A stretch of 64,000 bases of DNA from Lentzea guizhouensis (GTDB taxonomy: Bacteria > Actinomycetota > Actinomycetes > Mycobacteriales > Pseudonocardiaceae). Shown here in pieces: positions 18,523-27,783 of the stretch (position 1 is the first letter of the stretch; each line of letters starts with the position of its first letter). The notes under the pieces are model-generated. The model saw nothing but the letters and a program-made list of their open reading frames with translations. It was not told the origin of the DNA and did not search any database. Position numbers and translations under genes: made by a program. Where the stretch lies: contig NZ_CP016793.1 in NCBI RefSeq assembly GCF_001701025.1, positions 5,022,001-5,086,000 on the forward strand. The letters are read 5' to 3'.

Positions 18523-19322
18523 CAGGGCTTGCGGCCCACCGCGGCGTAGAGGTTGGCCTTCGACGGGTCGGTGCCGACGTCCTCCGGCGTCTCCGGCCGC
18601 CACTGCGGCGTGAACACGATGCCGGGCTCGACGATCTCGGTGCCCTGCAACATGTCCGTCACCTGAGCCTTGGTGCGCGGCGTGATCGGCTCCGCGGTCT
18701 TCGCGAAGATCTCCTTACCCGCGGCCATGGCGGCGGGCATGCTGTCGGCGGTGAAGTGCGACAGCGCGAGGTACGAACCCGGAGCGAGCGCTTCGACGTA
18801 GCGGGACAACACGCCCCACGGGTCGTCGGAGTCCGGGATGAACTGCAGCACTCCCACGACGAGCAACCCGACCGGCTGGGAGAAGTCGAGCAGCTCGCGC
18901 GCCTGCTGCACGACCTTCTCCGGCTCGCGGAGATCGGCGAGCAACGCGGTCACGTTCGGCTCGCCGGCCAGCATCAGCTCGGCGTGCGTGATCGCGACCG
19001 GTTCGAAGTCGACGTACACGACCTTGGCCCCGGGGTCGACCTCGTGCGCCACCTCGTGCACGTTGCCGACCGTCGGGATGCCCGAGCCCAGGTCGAGGAA
19101 CTGCCTGATGCCCAGCCCGGCCAGCTCCAGCACCACCCGCCGCAGGTACGCGCGGTTGCGCCGGGCCATGTCCCGCACCGGCAGGACCTTGATCAGCGCT
19201 TCCGCCGTCTCGCGGTCGGCTTCGAAGTTGTGCCCGCCGCCGAGCAGGTAGTCGTAGATCCGCGCCGAGCTCGGCACGTCGACGTTGACACCTTCCGGAA
19301 CCCAGCTGACTCGATCGACCAC
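18522..19322 (-). CDS. SAM-dependent methyltransferase, DUF574 family
   Basis: The product is 266 aa. It shows the DUF574 pattern: SSARIYDYLLGGGHNFEADR, SAM-binding FLDLGSGIPTVGNVHEVA, VVYVDFEPVAITHAE and the tail NLYAAVGRKP. The family is very common in actinobacteria, with many copies per genome, and its substrates are unknown. GTG 19322 follows GAGAGG. The stop overlaps the GGDEF gene's ATG by one base (TGATG), so the two are translationally coupled. Confidence 0.88.
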   Translation of the reverse strand: MVDRVSWVPEGVNVDVPSSARIYDYLLGGGHNFEADRETAEALIKVLPVRDMARRNRAYLRRVVLELAGLGIRQFLDLGSGIPTVGNVHEVAHEVDPGAKVVYVDFEPVAITHAELMLAGEPNVTALLADLREPEKVVQQARELLDFSQPVGLLVVGVLQFIPDSDDPWGVLSRYVEALAPGSYLALSHFTADSMPAAMAAGKEIFAKTAEPITPRTKAQVTDMLQGTEIVEPGIVFTPQWRPETPEDVGTDPSKANLYAAVGRKP

Positions 19323-19422
19323 AGCAGCACACCTCTCGCGATGCGATTTCTGAGCGTCGACAACCCTACTGGCCGCAGTTGTAGGCCGAACGAGCGAAAT
19401 CCGCGATCGGTCGAATGGCGAG

Positions 19423-19869
19423 TCAGAGGATGAACCAGTCGGTGGAACCGCCGGCGAACCGGAACTTCACGGGCCCGCGCGGCCCCGGTCCCATCACGAA
19501 CATGCCCAGTTCGTCCACCGGCGCCGTTTCCACGTCACCGGCGGGAGCCACCAGCGTCACGTCGCCCGCCGCCGGCATCAGCTGCCCGGTGACCCCGGCC
19601 GCCGACACCTCCACCTGCAGCGTCACGCCGTCCGCGTCGAACACGAGCTGGCGCGCGGTGGACGTCGACCTGGCGCGGGCGAACAGCGTGTCGTCCAGCA
19701 CCGAGTCGTAGGAGGTGATCAGCAGCAGCTCGGCGTCGACGGTGCGCCAGGTGAAAGCGGCCTTGGCCGCCTCCACGAACTCCGGTGGCACGTCGCTGGA
19801 GGGCGGTGTGCTCAACGCGTCGCGCAAGGCGTCGAGCAACACCTCGTCACTGTCCCAGTCGTGCCGCAC
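19423..19869 (-). CDS. Small conserved protein coupled to the sigma factor (148 aa)
   Basis: I do not recognise a named family. The N-terminal part is helical (DSDEVLLDALRDALSTP, then PPEFVEAAKAAFTWR). The C-terminal two-thirds is beta-rich (LVFDADGVTLQVEVSAAGVTGQLMP, GPVKFRFAGGSTDWFIL), resembling a small sandwich. There are no membrane helices. The start is placed at GTG 19869, 8 nt after GAGAGGGGG; GTG 19878 is also open but overlaps that ribosome site. It overlaps the 3' end of the sigma gene, so expression is linked. By position it could bind the sigma factor or be the substrate of one of the two neighbouring proteases, which is inference. Confidence 0.65.
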   Translation of the reverse strand: MRHDWDSDEVLLDALRDALSTPPSSDVPPEFVEAAKAAFTWRTVDAELLLITSYDSVLDDTLFARARSTSTARQLVFDADGVTLQVEVSAAGVTGQLMPAAGDVTLVAPAGDVETAPVDELGMFVMGPGPRGPVKFRFAGGSTDWFIL

Positions 19870-20476
19870 CCAGCACACCCCCTCTCACCTGTGGCTTCCG
19901 TTGGGCCGGCGATCCCAGGAAGGCGGAGATCGCCGAGGTCTTGCGCAGTTTCTCCAGGCACCGGATCCGGGTGGGCCCGATGCTGCCGACCGGCATCGCG
20001 AGCTCTTCGCTCACGACCTGGTAGCTCGGCGGCGGATCGGTCATCAGCTTGGTCAGCAACCGCTTGCACTGCTCGGTGAGCTCGGCGAACCCGTCGCGCA
20101 GGGCCTGCCGCCGCTCCACGGCCAGCAGGTCGGCGTCGGCGTCGGAGTCCTCCGCCGACTCCAGCACGTCGGACTCGGTCAGCGGGTCGTAGAGGTGCGT
20201 CCGCTGCTGCACCCGCAACACGCGCAGGCACTCGTTGCGGGTGGTCGTCATGATCCAGCCGGGCAACGCCTCGGGCTCGCGGAGCCTGCCGATCTGCTCC
20301 ACGAGCCGGAGCCACAGCGTCTGGTTCACGTCGGACGCGTCCGCGGGGCGCAGCCGGTGCTTGTAGATCACCGACACGACCAGCGGCGTGTACCGGTCCA
20401 CGATCTCGTTCCACGCACCCTGGTCGCCCTCGGCCGCCGCGCTGACGAGCGCGGCGATCGGGGATGCTGAGGTCAC
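19847..20476 (-). CDS. ECF-like RNA polymerase sigma factor
   Basis: The product is 209 aa with sigma-70 region 2 (DQGAWNEIVDRYTPLVVSVI, then DASDVNQTLWLRLVEQIGRLREPEALPGWIMTTTRNECLRVLR) and region 4 (LTEQCKRLLTKLM, SYQVVSEELAMPVGSIGPTRIRCLEKLRK). An acidic linker (ESAEDSDADADL) separates them. No obvious anti-sigma gene with membrane helices is adjacent. The gene lies between an S8 peptidase upstream and a small overlapping gene downstream. Confidence 0.88.
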   Translation of the reverse strand: MTSASPIAALVSAAAEGDQGAWNEIVDRYTPLVVSVIYKHRLRPADASDVNQTLWLRLVEQIGRLREPEALPGWIMTTTRNECLRVLRVQQRTHLYDPLTESDVLESAEDSDADADLLAVERRQALRDGFAELTEQCKRLLTKLMTDPPPSYQVVSEELAMPVGSIGPTRIRCLEKLRKTSAISAFLGSPAQRKPQVRGGVLGAARLGQ

Positions 20477-20541
20477 GTCGACTCCTTGCGGTCACGACTT
20501 GCGGAGGCCGAGGCTGCTCCCCAGATACAACGCTCCGCCGA

Positions 20542-21741
20542 TTATTTGACGAAGACCCCGTAGCCGGCGTGGAACTCCGGGTTCACCAGCAGTTTGTCAC
20601 GCGCCTGGACCGCGGTGAGGCCGTCCTTGGCCATCGTGGCGGCGATCCGCCCGGTCACCCACGGCGCCGCGAACGACGTGCCGGACCAGTAGGCCCACAG
20701 CGCGAACGGGGTCGCGCCGGGCTCACCGGGGAGCTTCCACTCGCCCTTGAGGTAGGTCGAGGAGCGGTTGCCGATCGCGCAGGCGTCGACCCAGTGGCCG
20801 AAGCTCGAGTAGCAGGCCGGGATGATCAACCCGTCGCTGTTCTGGGCGAGCGCGGCGACGGCGGTGACCCGGCAGAACGCGGCGGGCCAGCTCGGGCGCT
20901 GGTCACCCCGGTTGCCGGCGGAGGCGACCACGACGGTCTCCGGCGGCAGCGCGTTGATCGCGTTGCGCAGCGGCTCGGAGGCGACGTCGTCCTCGGTGTA
21001 GCAACCGAGGGACAGGTTGAGCAGGTCGAGCCTCTTCTTGCCCATCTCGGCGATCTTGGCGACCAGGCGTTCCTCGTCGCCGAAGCCGTTCACGTCCAGA
21101 GCGACCTCGGGGTCGAACGCCACACCGCAGGCCGCGCTCTGGATGACGCCCGCGACGAACGTGCCGTGGCCGCCCTGCAGGCCGAAGAGCGCGCCGCTGG
21201 TGTAGGCGGGGTCGACGTCGTCGGGCTCCTTGAAGAACCTGTCCTTGAACCAGTCGGGGTGCTCCAGCTGGGCGCCGGAGGAGATGCCGGTGTCGAGGAC
21301 GCCCACCCGGATGCCGGAGAGCCGGTCGTCGGCCTTGGGAGGGTTGAACGGGTCGGTGGGCCGGGGCCGGTCGCCGGGGTTGCCCATGACGTTGCCGCCG
21401 TGGCCGACGACGACGTGGTGCGGTTGCACGAGAGGCACCCGCTCGTTCGGCCAGTTCCGTTGATCCCTCAACAACCGGACGATGCGCGGAATGTCTTCGA
21501 GGTTGTTCGGCAGGATCAGCCGGGCCATTCCGCCGAATCCATCGGCGGGGCGCGCCTCGACATTGTTTTCCCGCAGTTTCGCGATCACCCGGTCGAGGTC
21601 CGCCTGCGCGACCAGCAACTGACCTGGGCGGTAAAGGAATTCACGCCCGCGCTCGGCGTGGAAGCTGATGTTCTTGTCCTCGGCGATGAGCTGCTGAAAA
21701 GCTCTTTCGTAAAGCTCAGAACGTTCCGGCGATTTCGACAC
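20542..21741 (-). CDS. Intracellular S8 (subtilisin-like) serine peptidase
   Basis: The product is about 399 aa from GTG 21741 (GTG 21744 is possible; GAGG lies just upstream). The catalytic triad is complete: D150 in GVLDTGIS, H192 in GGHGTFVAG and S356 in SGTSFAAP, with oxyanion N277 in ASAGN. There is no signal peptide or membrane helix. An N-terminal region of about 140 residues with RLILPNNLEDIPRIVRLL may act as a pro- or regulatory domain. It heads an S8-sigma-small protein operon and is divergent from the TPR-CHAT gene with only 77 bp between starts. A cytoplasmic subtilisin next to a caspase-like protease and a sigma factor suggests regulated proteolysis rather than nutrition. Confidence 0.87.
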   Translation of the reverse strand: MSKSPERSELYERAFQQLIAEDKNISFHAERGREFLYRPGQLLVAQADLDRVIAKLRENNVEARPADGFGGMARLILPNNLEDIPRIVRLLRDQRNWPNERVPLVQPHHVVVGHGGNVMGNPGDRPRPTDPFNPPKADDRLSGIRVGVLDTGISSGAQLEHPDWFKDRFFKEPDDVDPAYTSGALFGLQGGHGTFVAGVIQSAACGVAFDPEVALDVNGFGDEERLVAKIAEMGKKRLDLLNLSLGCYTEDDVASEPLRNAINALPPETVVVASAGNRGDQRPSWPAAFCRVTAVAALAQNSDGLIIPACYSSFGHWVDACAIGNRSSTYLKGEWKLPGEPGATPFALWAYWSGTSFAAPWVTGRIAATMAKDGLTAVQARDKLLVNPEFHAGYGVFVK

Positions 21742-21818
21742 CACGGCCTCACAAAGCAGTGTTTGACGGGGGCCCCGACCGAGCTTGATCAAGCTACCAC
21801 AGCGGATAAAGTGACGCC
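21742..21818. promoter_or_regulatory. Divergent promoter of the S8 and CHAT genes with a 14-bp palindrome
   Basis: AGCTTGATCAAGCT at 21782-21795 is a perfect palindrome, central to the 77-bp gap. A GATAAA-like -10 box at about 21804-21809 would start the CHAT transcript near its GTG (21819), which has no ribosome site, so it is probably leaderless. One regulator bound here could control both sides. Confidence 0.5.
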
Positions 21819-24407
21819 GTGACCGACTTTTGTGCGGAGGACGCGCTGGCGGCCAGGCAGCGCAACCCGCGCGCGGCCGTTGAGATGGCGCGCGCCGTCC
21901 TCCGCGCGACGGAAGACCGGTCGGAATGGGCGATCGCCGAACGCGCGATCGGCCTCGCTCTGCGGGAGCTGCACGACTACAGCGGCTCGATCCGCCACCT
22001 CCGCCGCTCGATCCGCATCGCGACGGACGCTTCTTTGCCCCGGTTGTCGGCTTTGGCGCAGATGTCGCTGGCCTGGGTGCTCGCCTACACCGGCCGCCAC
22101 CGCGCCGCCCTGCGCGCACTGGACGTGGCCATGCCGTCGTTGTCAGGCGCCGACGCGGTGGCTGCTCTTATGCAACGTGGCGTCGTCTTCCACTACCTGA
22201 CCCGCTACTCCGAAGCGCAGCGCGACTACACGGCCGCCATCGCCGGCGCACGGCGCGTGGACGACAAACTGGTCGAGGCGCGCGCTCACAACAACCGCGG
22301 CCTCGTGCGCGCATACGTCGGCAACATGCGCGAGGCCTCAGCCGACTTCGACGTGGCCGCGTCGTTGCTGGGCTCTCTGGGCCAGGAGCTCGGCGTCGCC
22401 GACGTGCACTGGAACGCGGGCATCATGGCCACCCGCTCGGGTGACGTCCCGGCCGCCCTGACGTTGTTCGACAAGGCCGACGAGGTCTACCGCCGCCTGG
22501 ACGTGCCCCGCCCCGCGCTGCTGGTGAACCGCCTGGAGCTCCTGGTCTCCGTGCCGCTGGTCGACGAGGCGCGGGTCGCCGCCGACCGGGCGATCACCGA
22601 GCTGAAGGCTCTTCGGAACCCCTTCGCGACCTCCGAGGCGCTGTTCTTCCGCGCCCGCATCGCGTTGCTGGACGACGACCTGGACGCGGCTCATGTGTTC
22701 GCCGCCGAGGCCCGCCGTCGCTTCCGCCGCGAGCAACGGCTGCTGTGGGCGGCCGGTGCGCGCTACCTGGAACTGCACGCCGCCGTCCTGCGCGGTGACC
22801 GGACGCGTTCTTTGCGGGTGGCGTTGTCGCGGGTGGCCGACGAGCTCGACGCGATGGACTGGCGACTCCCGGCGCTGGAGGCCCGCATCGACGCGGGTCT
22901 TGTCGCCGCCGACCTCGGGCATCGTGTGCGGGCGGTGGCGGAGTTCTCCAGGGCCGCTGCTTCGCGCTCGCGTGGCCCGGCCGGTCTGCGCGTGCGCGGC
23001 TGGTACGCGGAGGCGTTGCGGCGCAAGCTCTCCGGCGATGTCCGGGGTACTTCTTCCGCTCTGCGCCGCGGTATCGCGCTGCTCGACGAGTACCGGGTGT
23101 CGCTGGGCGCCGCCGAGCTGCGCGCGTTGACCGGCGCGCAGGGCCAGGCCTTGGCTGCGGAGGGCCTGCGTTTGGCCGTGGCTTCCGGCAACGCGGCCCG
23201 TGTGCTGTCGTGGACGGAGTCCTGGCGCGCCGGCGCGTTGCGGATGAAGTCGGTGTCGCCGCCCGACGATCCTCGTTTGGAGGACGCACTGGCTTCTCTG
23301 CGTGCTGTCACCTCGGACGTCGAGTCGGCCGTGCTGGCCGGCAAGCCCGCGGGTGCGTTGCGCGTGCAGCTGGTCCGCGCCGAACAACGCGTCCGCGACC
23401 TGACCCGGCAGATGTCGGGCGGGGGAGCGGTGTTCAAGCCGCCCTCGATGGCGTCTTTGGCCGCTGCCCTGGGTTCTGCCGCCTTGATCGAGTTCGTCGA
23501 GTACGACGGCTCTCTCCTGGCCGTGGTCCTGGTCGACGGCCGCACCTCTCTGCACTCTCTCGGTGCTCTGGAGGGCGTGGTCCGCGAAATCCGCCTGCTC
23601 CGTTTCGCCCTGCACCGCCTCGTGACCCTGCCACCCAACCTGCCGAACCTCTCCGTGGCCCGCTCCTCCGCCGCCCACGCCGCGTCGTTGTTGTCCACGC
23701 GGTTGTTGGAGCCTTTGGCGTCACGCATCGATGGCCGCCCGCTGGTGGTGGTGCCGACCGGTGCGCTGAACAGCCTCCCGTGGGCCGTGCTGGGCCGTGA
23801 GGTGACCGTGGCGCCGTCAGCGTCCGTCTGGCTGCGTGCTGCTGCCGCGCCTGACGCGTCCGGTGAGGCCGTGCTGGCGGCCGGCCCGCGAATGGCCGCC
23901 GCCCCAGAAGAGATCAAGGCCATCTCCGCCCACGTGCCCGGCCGTGTGCTCGTCGACGACGATGCAACCGTTTCGGCCGTGGCATCCGCAATGGACGGTG
24001 CCGCCCTCGCCCACATCGCCGCGCACGGCTCGTTCCGCGTCGACAACCCGTTGTTCAGTGCGTTGGAACTGGCTGACGGGCCGTTGACCGTCTATGACAT
24101 CGAACGGTTGCGTACGCCGCCTACGCGCGTGGTGCTGTCGGCGTGCGACACGGGCCAATCCGCGGTGCGTCCTGGCGATGAGTTGATGGGGTTCACGGCG
24201 GCTCTGCTGGGGTTGGGCACGCGGACGTTGATCGCGCCCGTGGTGCCGGTGCCGACCGACGGCACCGCACCGGTGATGGTGGAGCTGCACCGGAAGCTGG
24301 CTGCGGGGCTGTCGCCGGCGGAGGCGTTGGCGGAGGTGCAGCGGTCGGCTGCGGACGACGCCTCTTATGCCGCCGCGGTCGGTTTCGTGTGCTTCGGTGC
24401 GGGCTGA
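21819..24407 (+). CDS. TPR-CHAT caspase-like protease
   Basis: The product is 862 aa. The first about 430 residues are helical repeats of TPR type (AIGLALRELHDYSGSIRHLR, YLTRYSEAQRDYTAAIAGARR, NNRGLVRAYVGNMREASADF). The C-terminal CHAT domain has the caspase-type dyad: His near residue 736 (HIAAHGSF) and Cys near 776 (VVLSACDTGQS). CHAT proteases cut specific protein partners once the repeat part senses a signal; separase and the TPR-CHAT (Csx29) of type III-E CRISPR are relatives. It is cytoplasmic. It is divergent from the S8-sigma operon and ends 1 bp short of the convergent NACHT gene's stop codon. Confidence 0.88.
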   Translation: MTDFCAEDALAARQRNPRAAVEMARAVLRATEDRSEWAIAERAIGLALRELHDYSGSIRHLRRSIRIATDASLPRLSALAQMSLAWVLAYTGRHRAALRALDVAMPSLSGADAVAALMQRGVVFHYLTRYSEAQRDYTAAIAGARRVDDKLVEARAHNNRGLVRAYVGNMREASADFDVAASLLGSLGQELGVADVHWNAGIMATRSGDVPAALTLFDKADEVYRRLDVPRPALLVNRLELLVSVPLVDEARVAADRAITELKALRNPFATSEALFFRARIALLDDDLDAAHVFAAEARRRFRREQRLLWAAGARYLELHAAVLRGDRTRSLRVALSRVADELDAMDWRLPALEARIDAGLVAADLGHRVRAVAEFSRAAASRSRGPAGLRVRGWYAEALRRKLSGDVRGTSSALRRGIALLDEYRVSLGAAELRALTGAQGQALAAEGLRLAVASGNAARVLSWTESWRAGALRMKSVSPPDDPRLEDALASLRAVTSDVESAVLAGKPAGALRVQLVRAEQRVRDLTRQMSGGGAVFKPPSMASLAAALGSAALIEFVEYDGSLLAVVLVDGRTSLHSLGALEGVVREIRLLRFALHRLVTLPPNLPNLSVARSSAAHAASLLSTRLLEPLASRIDGRPLVVVPTGALNSLPWAVLGREVTVAPSASVWLRAAAAPDASGEAVLAAGPRMAAAPEEIKAISAHVPGRVLVDDDATVSAVASAMDGAALAHIAAHGSFRVDNPLFSALELADGPLTVYDIERLRTPPTRVVLSACDTGQSAVRPGDELMGFTAALLGLGTRTLIAPVVPVPTDGTAPVMVELHRKLAAGLSPAEALAEVQRSAADDASYAAAVGFVCFGAG

Positions 24408-24408
24408 C

Positions 24409-27400
24409 TCACTCCGCACCCATCGCCTCCAACCACGCCAGCAACGCCCGCACGGTCGGCCGCTGGGACGGGGTGAGCTCGTCCTTGTCGAGGACCTCCC
24501 GAACCACCTCGATCGCCTGCTGCCGGTACCCGCACTTCACCAGCTTGTTGGCGGTCTCCACGCCTTCCTTGATCTCGAAAGCGTGGTGGCGCAGCACGTC
24601 GAGCCATGTTGCCGCCATGTGCGCGAACAGACCGCGCTGCCGGAATTCGCCAGCCACTGCGAGCCGCCGGTCCATCGACATCGCGTGGTTCGCCACCTGC
24701 TCTGCGATGAAGTCAGCTCTCTTCGAACCGGCTATGTCGAGCAGGATCCCGACGCACTCCTCGACGTAGAGGCCGCCGTCGGCCAGTTCGCGGAGCAACG
24801 CCTGTTCCGCAACGGTGACGGCTTCCTCGGTACGCCCGTACTCCTGCAGGATCGGTGCCACCAGCCTGGCGTTGTCGGCAGTACCGCTCCCGACCAGCGT
24901 CATCAACTTCTCCAGCAGAGGTTTTGCCTGTTCAGGCATTTGCTGGGAGAGAAGCGAGTCCGCGCAGGATGCGAGTGCCGCCGGATCAGGGGCGCGCTGG
25001 CCGATCAGCCGTTCGACCAGGTCCTCCCCGAGTTCGTGATGTCCGGCTCTGTAGAGCAGTGGAGCGACTTCGGCCCAGCGTTCTTCGGAGCCGCCGACCG
25101 TCACCACGTGCACGTCCCGGCTGAATCCGTCAAGCTCAAGGGCTGACTCGGCGATGTAGGAGAAGTCCCACTCCGTGACCTTGCGTGCCAAGAATTTCCT
25201 GAACAGGTCCTTCGCGGAAGGTACGCCCTGCAGCACCAGAGCTGCCAGGGGTGCAGTCAAATCCGCCGAGACGTCGTCCACGCCATCGAGCAGAGCGCTC
25301 GTGGACATCGGATCCACCTCTGCGATCAGCACGCAGGCGGTCACCTTGGCGTAGTCGGTCGTGTCCGGATCGACCGCGACGCCTCGGGCCAGCTCTGCCG
25401 CTGCGTCTTGATGATCGCCGAACAACGTCGTCGCCGCGGCCAGCTTGTGTTCCGCCGACCTGTCTTGGACCTGCTCGACGATCCGGTCAACCGCTGTTGC
25501 GCCACCGTGGGACATCAAGGTCATCACGGCAGCTCGGAGCTCGTGTGATTCGGCGTCCTGTCGCGCGAGGATCATGTCAGCGGCCAGTAGTGCTTCGTCC
25601 GTGCACCGTGCATCCGTGGCTAGACGCAGCAGTCGGAACCAGCTGATCAGCTCTTGGTCACCCAGGTTGGAGACCTGCCGCGGGAGGTGCGAACTTCCCG
25701 GCGTAGCAGAGGACTCCTGCCGCACGTGCTTCACCATCCGGCGGAGGAGTCGCGCAGCCGGGTCAGGGCGTTTCAAGTCGAGCAGCAGCCGAACATTCGC
25801 GACGATGCGCGCGTAATCGGACTTGTCTGCTTCGTCTGTGTCCTGCACAACGAGCTGTTCCGCGCGATTTGCACCGTCCGGCAGGATCTCGGCCAGCCCG
25901 AGCGCTACCGCTCGTCGGACAGCCGGATCCGATGATGCGAAGAACTGTTTCTCCAGCCACTGCATCATGCCGGCACCGGCTTCGAGTTGCTCCAGCGCGA
26001 CCGCGCAACAGATGCGGATCGTCAGGAGCAGTTCGGGGTTCTGCTGCAGTTCGCGCAACCGGGCCGTCAGTCCGTCCGCGATCACCGTGCTGGTCAGACC
26101 ACGCACCGCTCGGCAGACGTCGTTCACCTCGCTCCAAGGGTCGCTGCCGGGATTGATGGTCAGTATGAGGTCGACGAGCCGGTCCACCAGGTGTGCGGCC
26201 TGCTCCGCAGGCACATCTACGTTCTCTGCGAACAGCTTGGCCCCGAGCAGCACATGCTTGCGGCCCCGGTTCAGCAGGCGTTCGACGACCAGACCGATGT
26301 CGTTGCCTTCAACACGGCTCCACAGCACGAAGGTGAAGAGCACGAACGTCTCTTTGGCCTCGTTGGTGCCGCGCTCAACCCACATGTCGAGCTGCGGGAA
26401 GTCGGCGGGGATCCGCGGCGCCTCTGCACGCGCCGCCAGGTATTCGGCGAACAACCGGTGCAGGAAGTCGATTCCCTCACCTGTCTGCGCGAACACGCCG
26501 ATGCTCGTCAGCACGGCCTCCAGGTCCTCCGGCGGACTGGGATGCTTGATCCACTCGGTGGCGATCTCCGCCAGTGGGAGCTCCGAGTCCAGCCGTTCGA
26601 CCGCGAGGTGTTCGATCAGCTCGGCTCGATTGGCGTAGATCCACTCCACGAGCTCCAGCCGCTCGGGGTCGTCGATCGTCCGGCGGAGCTCCGTGATCGT
26701 GGTGCGCTGGTTGAGCTTCTCGTCCAGCAGGTAGGTCAGGAACCGCTCACACAGGTCCACGCGGTTCTGCGGGAGCTCGCGTTCCGGCTCCAGGGTGTTC
26801 GCGATGGCGGCGATCGTCGCGAACAGCGGCACGGTCACCAGTTCGCGCAGTCGGCCGTCCATCACCTGCCGCAGGAACTCGCGCTTCCGCTCCGCCACGC
26901 GCGTCGGGTCCTGGATCTGGAACCACGCCTGCGCGAACTGCTCGAGCTGGTCCACGCCGAAGGGTTCGATCCGGTAGCGGTCGAGGTGGGCGACCTGCAA
27001 CTGGTCGAGCACGCCGGAAGCGAGGTCACGTGAGGTGATGACCAGCTGGTGCTCGGAGCCGTGCCGAATGCGGCTGGTGAGCGCGTCGATGACCTGGCGC
27101 AGGTGGTCCGGCTCCACGATCTCGTCCAGGCCGTCCACGAACACGAGCCAGCGGGCGCCGAGGGCGGGGCGGGCGAAGAGTTCCGGGCGGGGTGGGGCGT
27201 TGAGCTTGTTGCTGCGGACGGCCTTCGCCAGCAGCTCGCTCCACGACTCCTCGCCGATCAGGGCTTTCGCGCTGACCCGCAGCGGCATCAGCGGCTCGGC
27301 GAGAGGTGGGTTGCCGCTGGGCTCGAGCCACTCGTCGGCCAGGACCTGGACGTACATGTGGCCGAGCGTCGACTTGCCGGAGCCGGGGCCGCCGGTGATC

Positions 27401-27783
27401 AGCAGGTGGCGGCCGGTGGCGAGTGCCTCCCTGAGCGACATGACGCTGTCGCTGTGCTTCGGTTCGCGGTCGACGGCCTTGGAGTCGCCCTGTTCAGGGT
27501 CGGGCTCGGGTTCCTCGTGGCGTTGCGGGAGAACCGAGCGTTGCACGTAGACGTCGATCAGGCGGGGTTGCTTCTTCAGCAGCTGGAGGTGGTGGGGGAG
27601 CGTGACGGCGGTGTCGCGCTGGACCTTGAGCAGCTCCTCCAGCTCCCTGGTCAGCTCCGGCCGGTCGCGCCACGAGGTCAGCGGCGGGTACTCGGGCTCG
27701 ACCGCACCCACGTTCACGGCGCCGTAGATGTCGCGGCTCTGGAAGACGACGCCGTGGACGGGGCTGTTGACCTCGTTGTGCAT
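24409..27783 (-). CDS. NACHT NTPase with helical repeats and N-terminal amyloid-like motif
   Basis: The product is 1124 aa. Residues 4-25 carry a GVVFQSRDIYGAV stretch that looks like the short amyloid-forming signalling motifs at the ends of bacterial NLR-like proteins. The NACHT domain follows: P-loop GGPGSGKST at 131-139, Walker B LVFVDGLDEI at about 213-222, and sensor-like LVITSRDL. From about residue 480 to the end the chain is alpha-helical repeats (HEAT/TPR-like) with no enzymatic domain seen. It resembles bacterial NACHT defence and signalling proteins. No effector with the same motif was found in the window. The start lacks a ribosome site, so the message may be leaderless. Confidence 0.82.
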   Translation of the reverse strand: MHNEVNSPVHGVVFQSRDIYGAVNVGAVEPEYPPLTSWRDRPELTRELEELLKVQRDTAVTLPHHLQLLKKQPRLIDVYVQRSVLPQRHEEPEPDPEQGDSKAVDREPKHSDSVMSLREALATGRHLLITGGPGSGKSTLGHMYVQVLADEWLEPSGNPPLAEPLMPLRVSAKALIGEESWSELLAKAVRSNKLNAPPRPELFARPALGARWLVFVDGLDEIVEPDHLRQVIDALTSRIRHGSEHQLVITSRDLASGVLDQLQVAHLDRYRIEPFGVDQLEQFAQAWFQIQDPTRVAERKREFLRQVMDGRLRELVTVPLFATIAAIANTLEPERELPQNRVDLCERFLTYLLDEKLNQRTTITELRRTIDDPERLELVEWIYANRAELIEHLAVERLDSELPLAEIATEWIKHPSPPEDLEAVLTSIGVFAQTGEGIDFLHRLFAEYLAARAEAPRIPADFPQLDMWVERGTNEAKETFVLFTFVLWSRVEGNDIGLVVERLLNRGRKHVLLGAKLFAENVDVPAEQAAHLVDRLVDLILTINPGSDPWSEVNDVCRAVRGLTSTVIADGLTARLRELQQNPELLLTIRICCAVALEQLEAGAGMMQWLEKQFFASSDPAVRRAVALGLAEILPDGANRAEQLVVQDTDEADKSDYARIVANVRLLLDLKRPDPAARLLRRMVKHVRQESSATPGSSHLPRQVSNLGDQELISWFRLLRLATDARCTDEALLAADMILARQDAESHELRAAVMTLMSHGGATAVDRIVEQVQDRSAEHKLAAATTLFGDHQDAAAELARGVAVDPDTTDYAKVTACVLIAEVDPMSTSALLDGVDDVSADLTAPLAALVLQGVPSAKDLFRKFLARKVTEWDFSYIAESALELDGFSRDVHVVTVGGSEERWAEVAPLLYRAGHHELGEDLVERLIGQRAPDPAALASCADSLLSQQMPEQAKPLLEKLMTLVGSGTADNARLVAPILQEYGRTEEAVTVAEQALLRELADGGLYVEECVGILLDIAGSKRADFIAEQVANHAMSMDRRLAVAGEFRQRGLFAHMAATWLDVLRHHAFEIKEGVETANKLVKCGYRQQAIEVVREVLDKDELTPSQRPTVRALLAWLEAMGAE

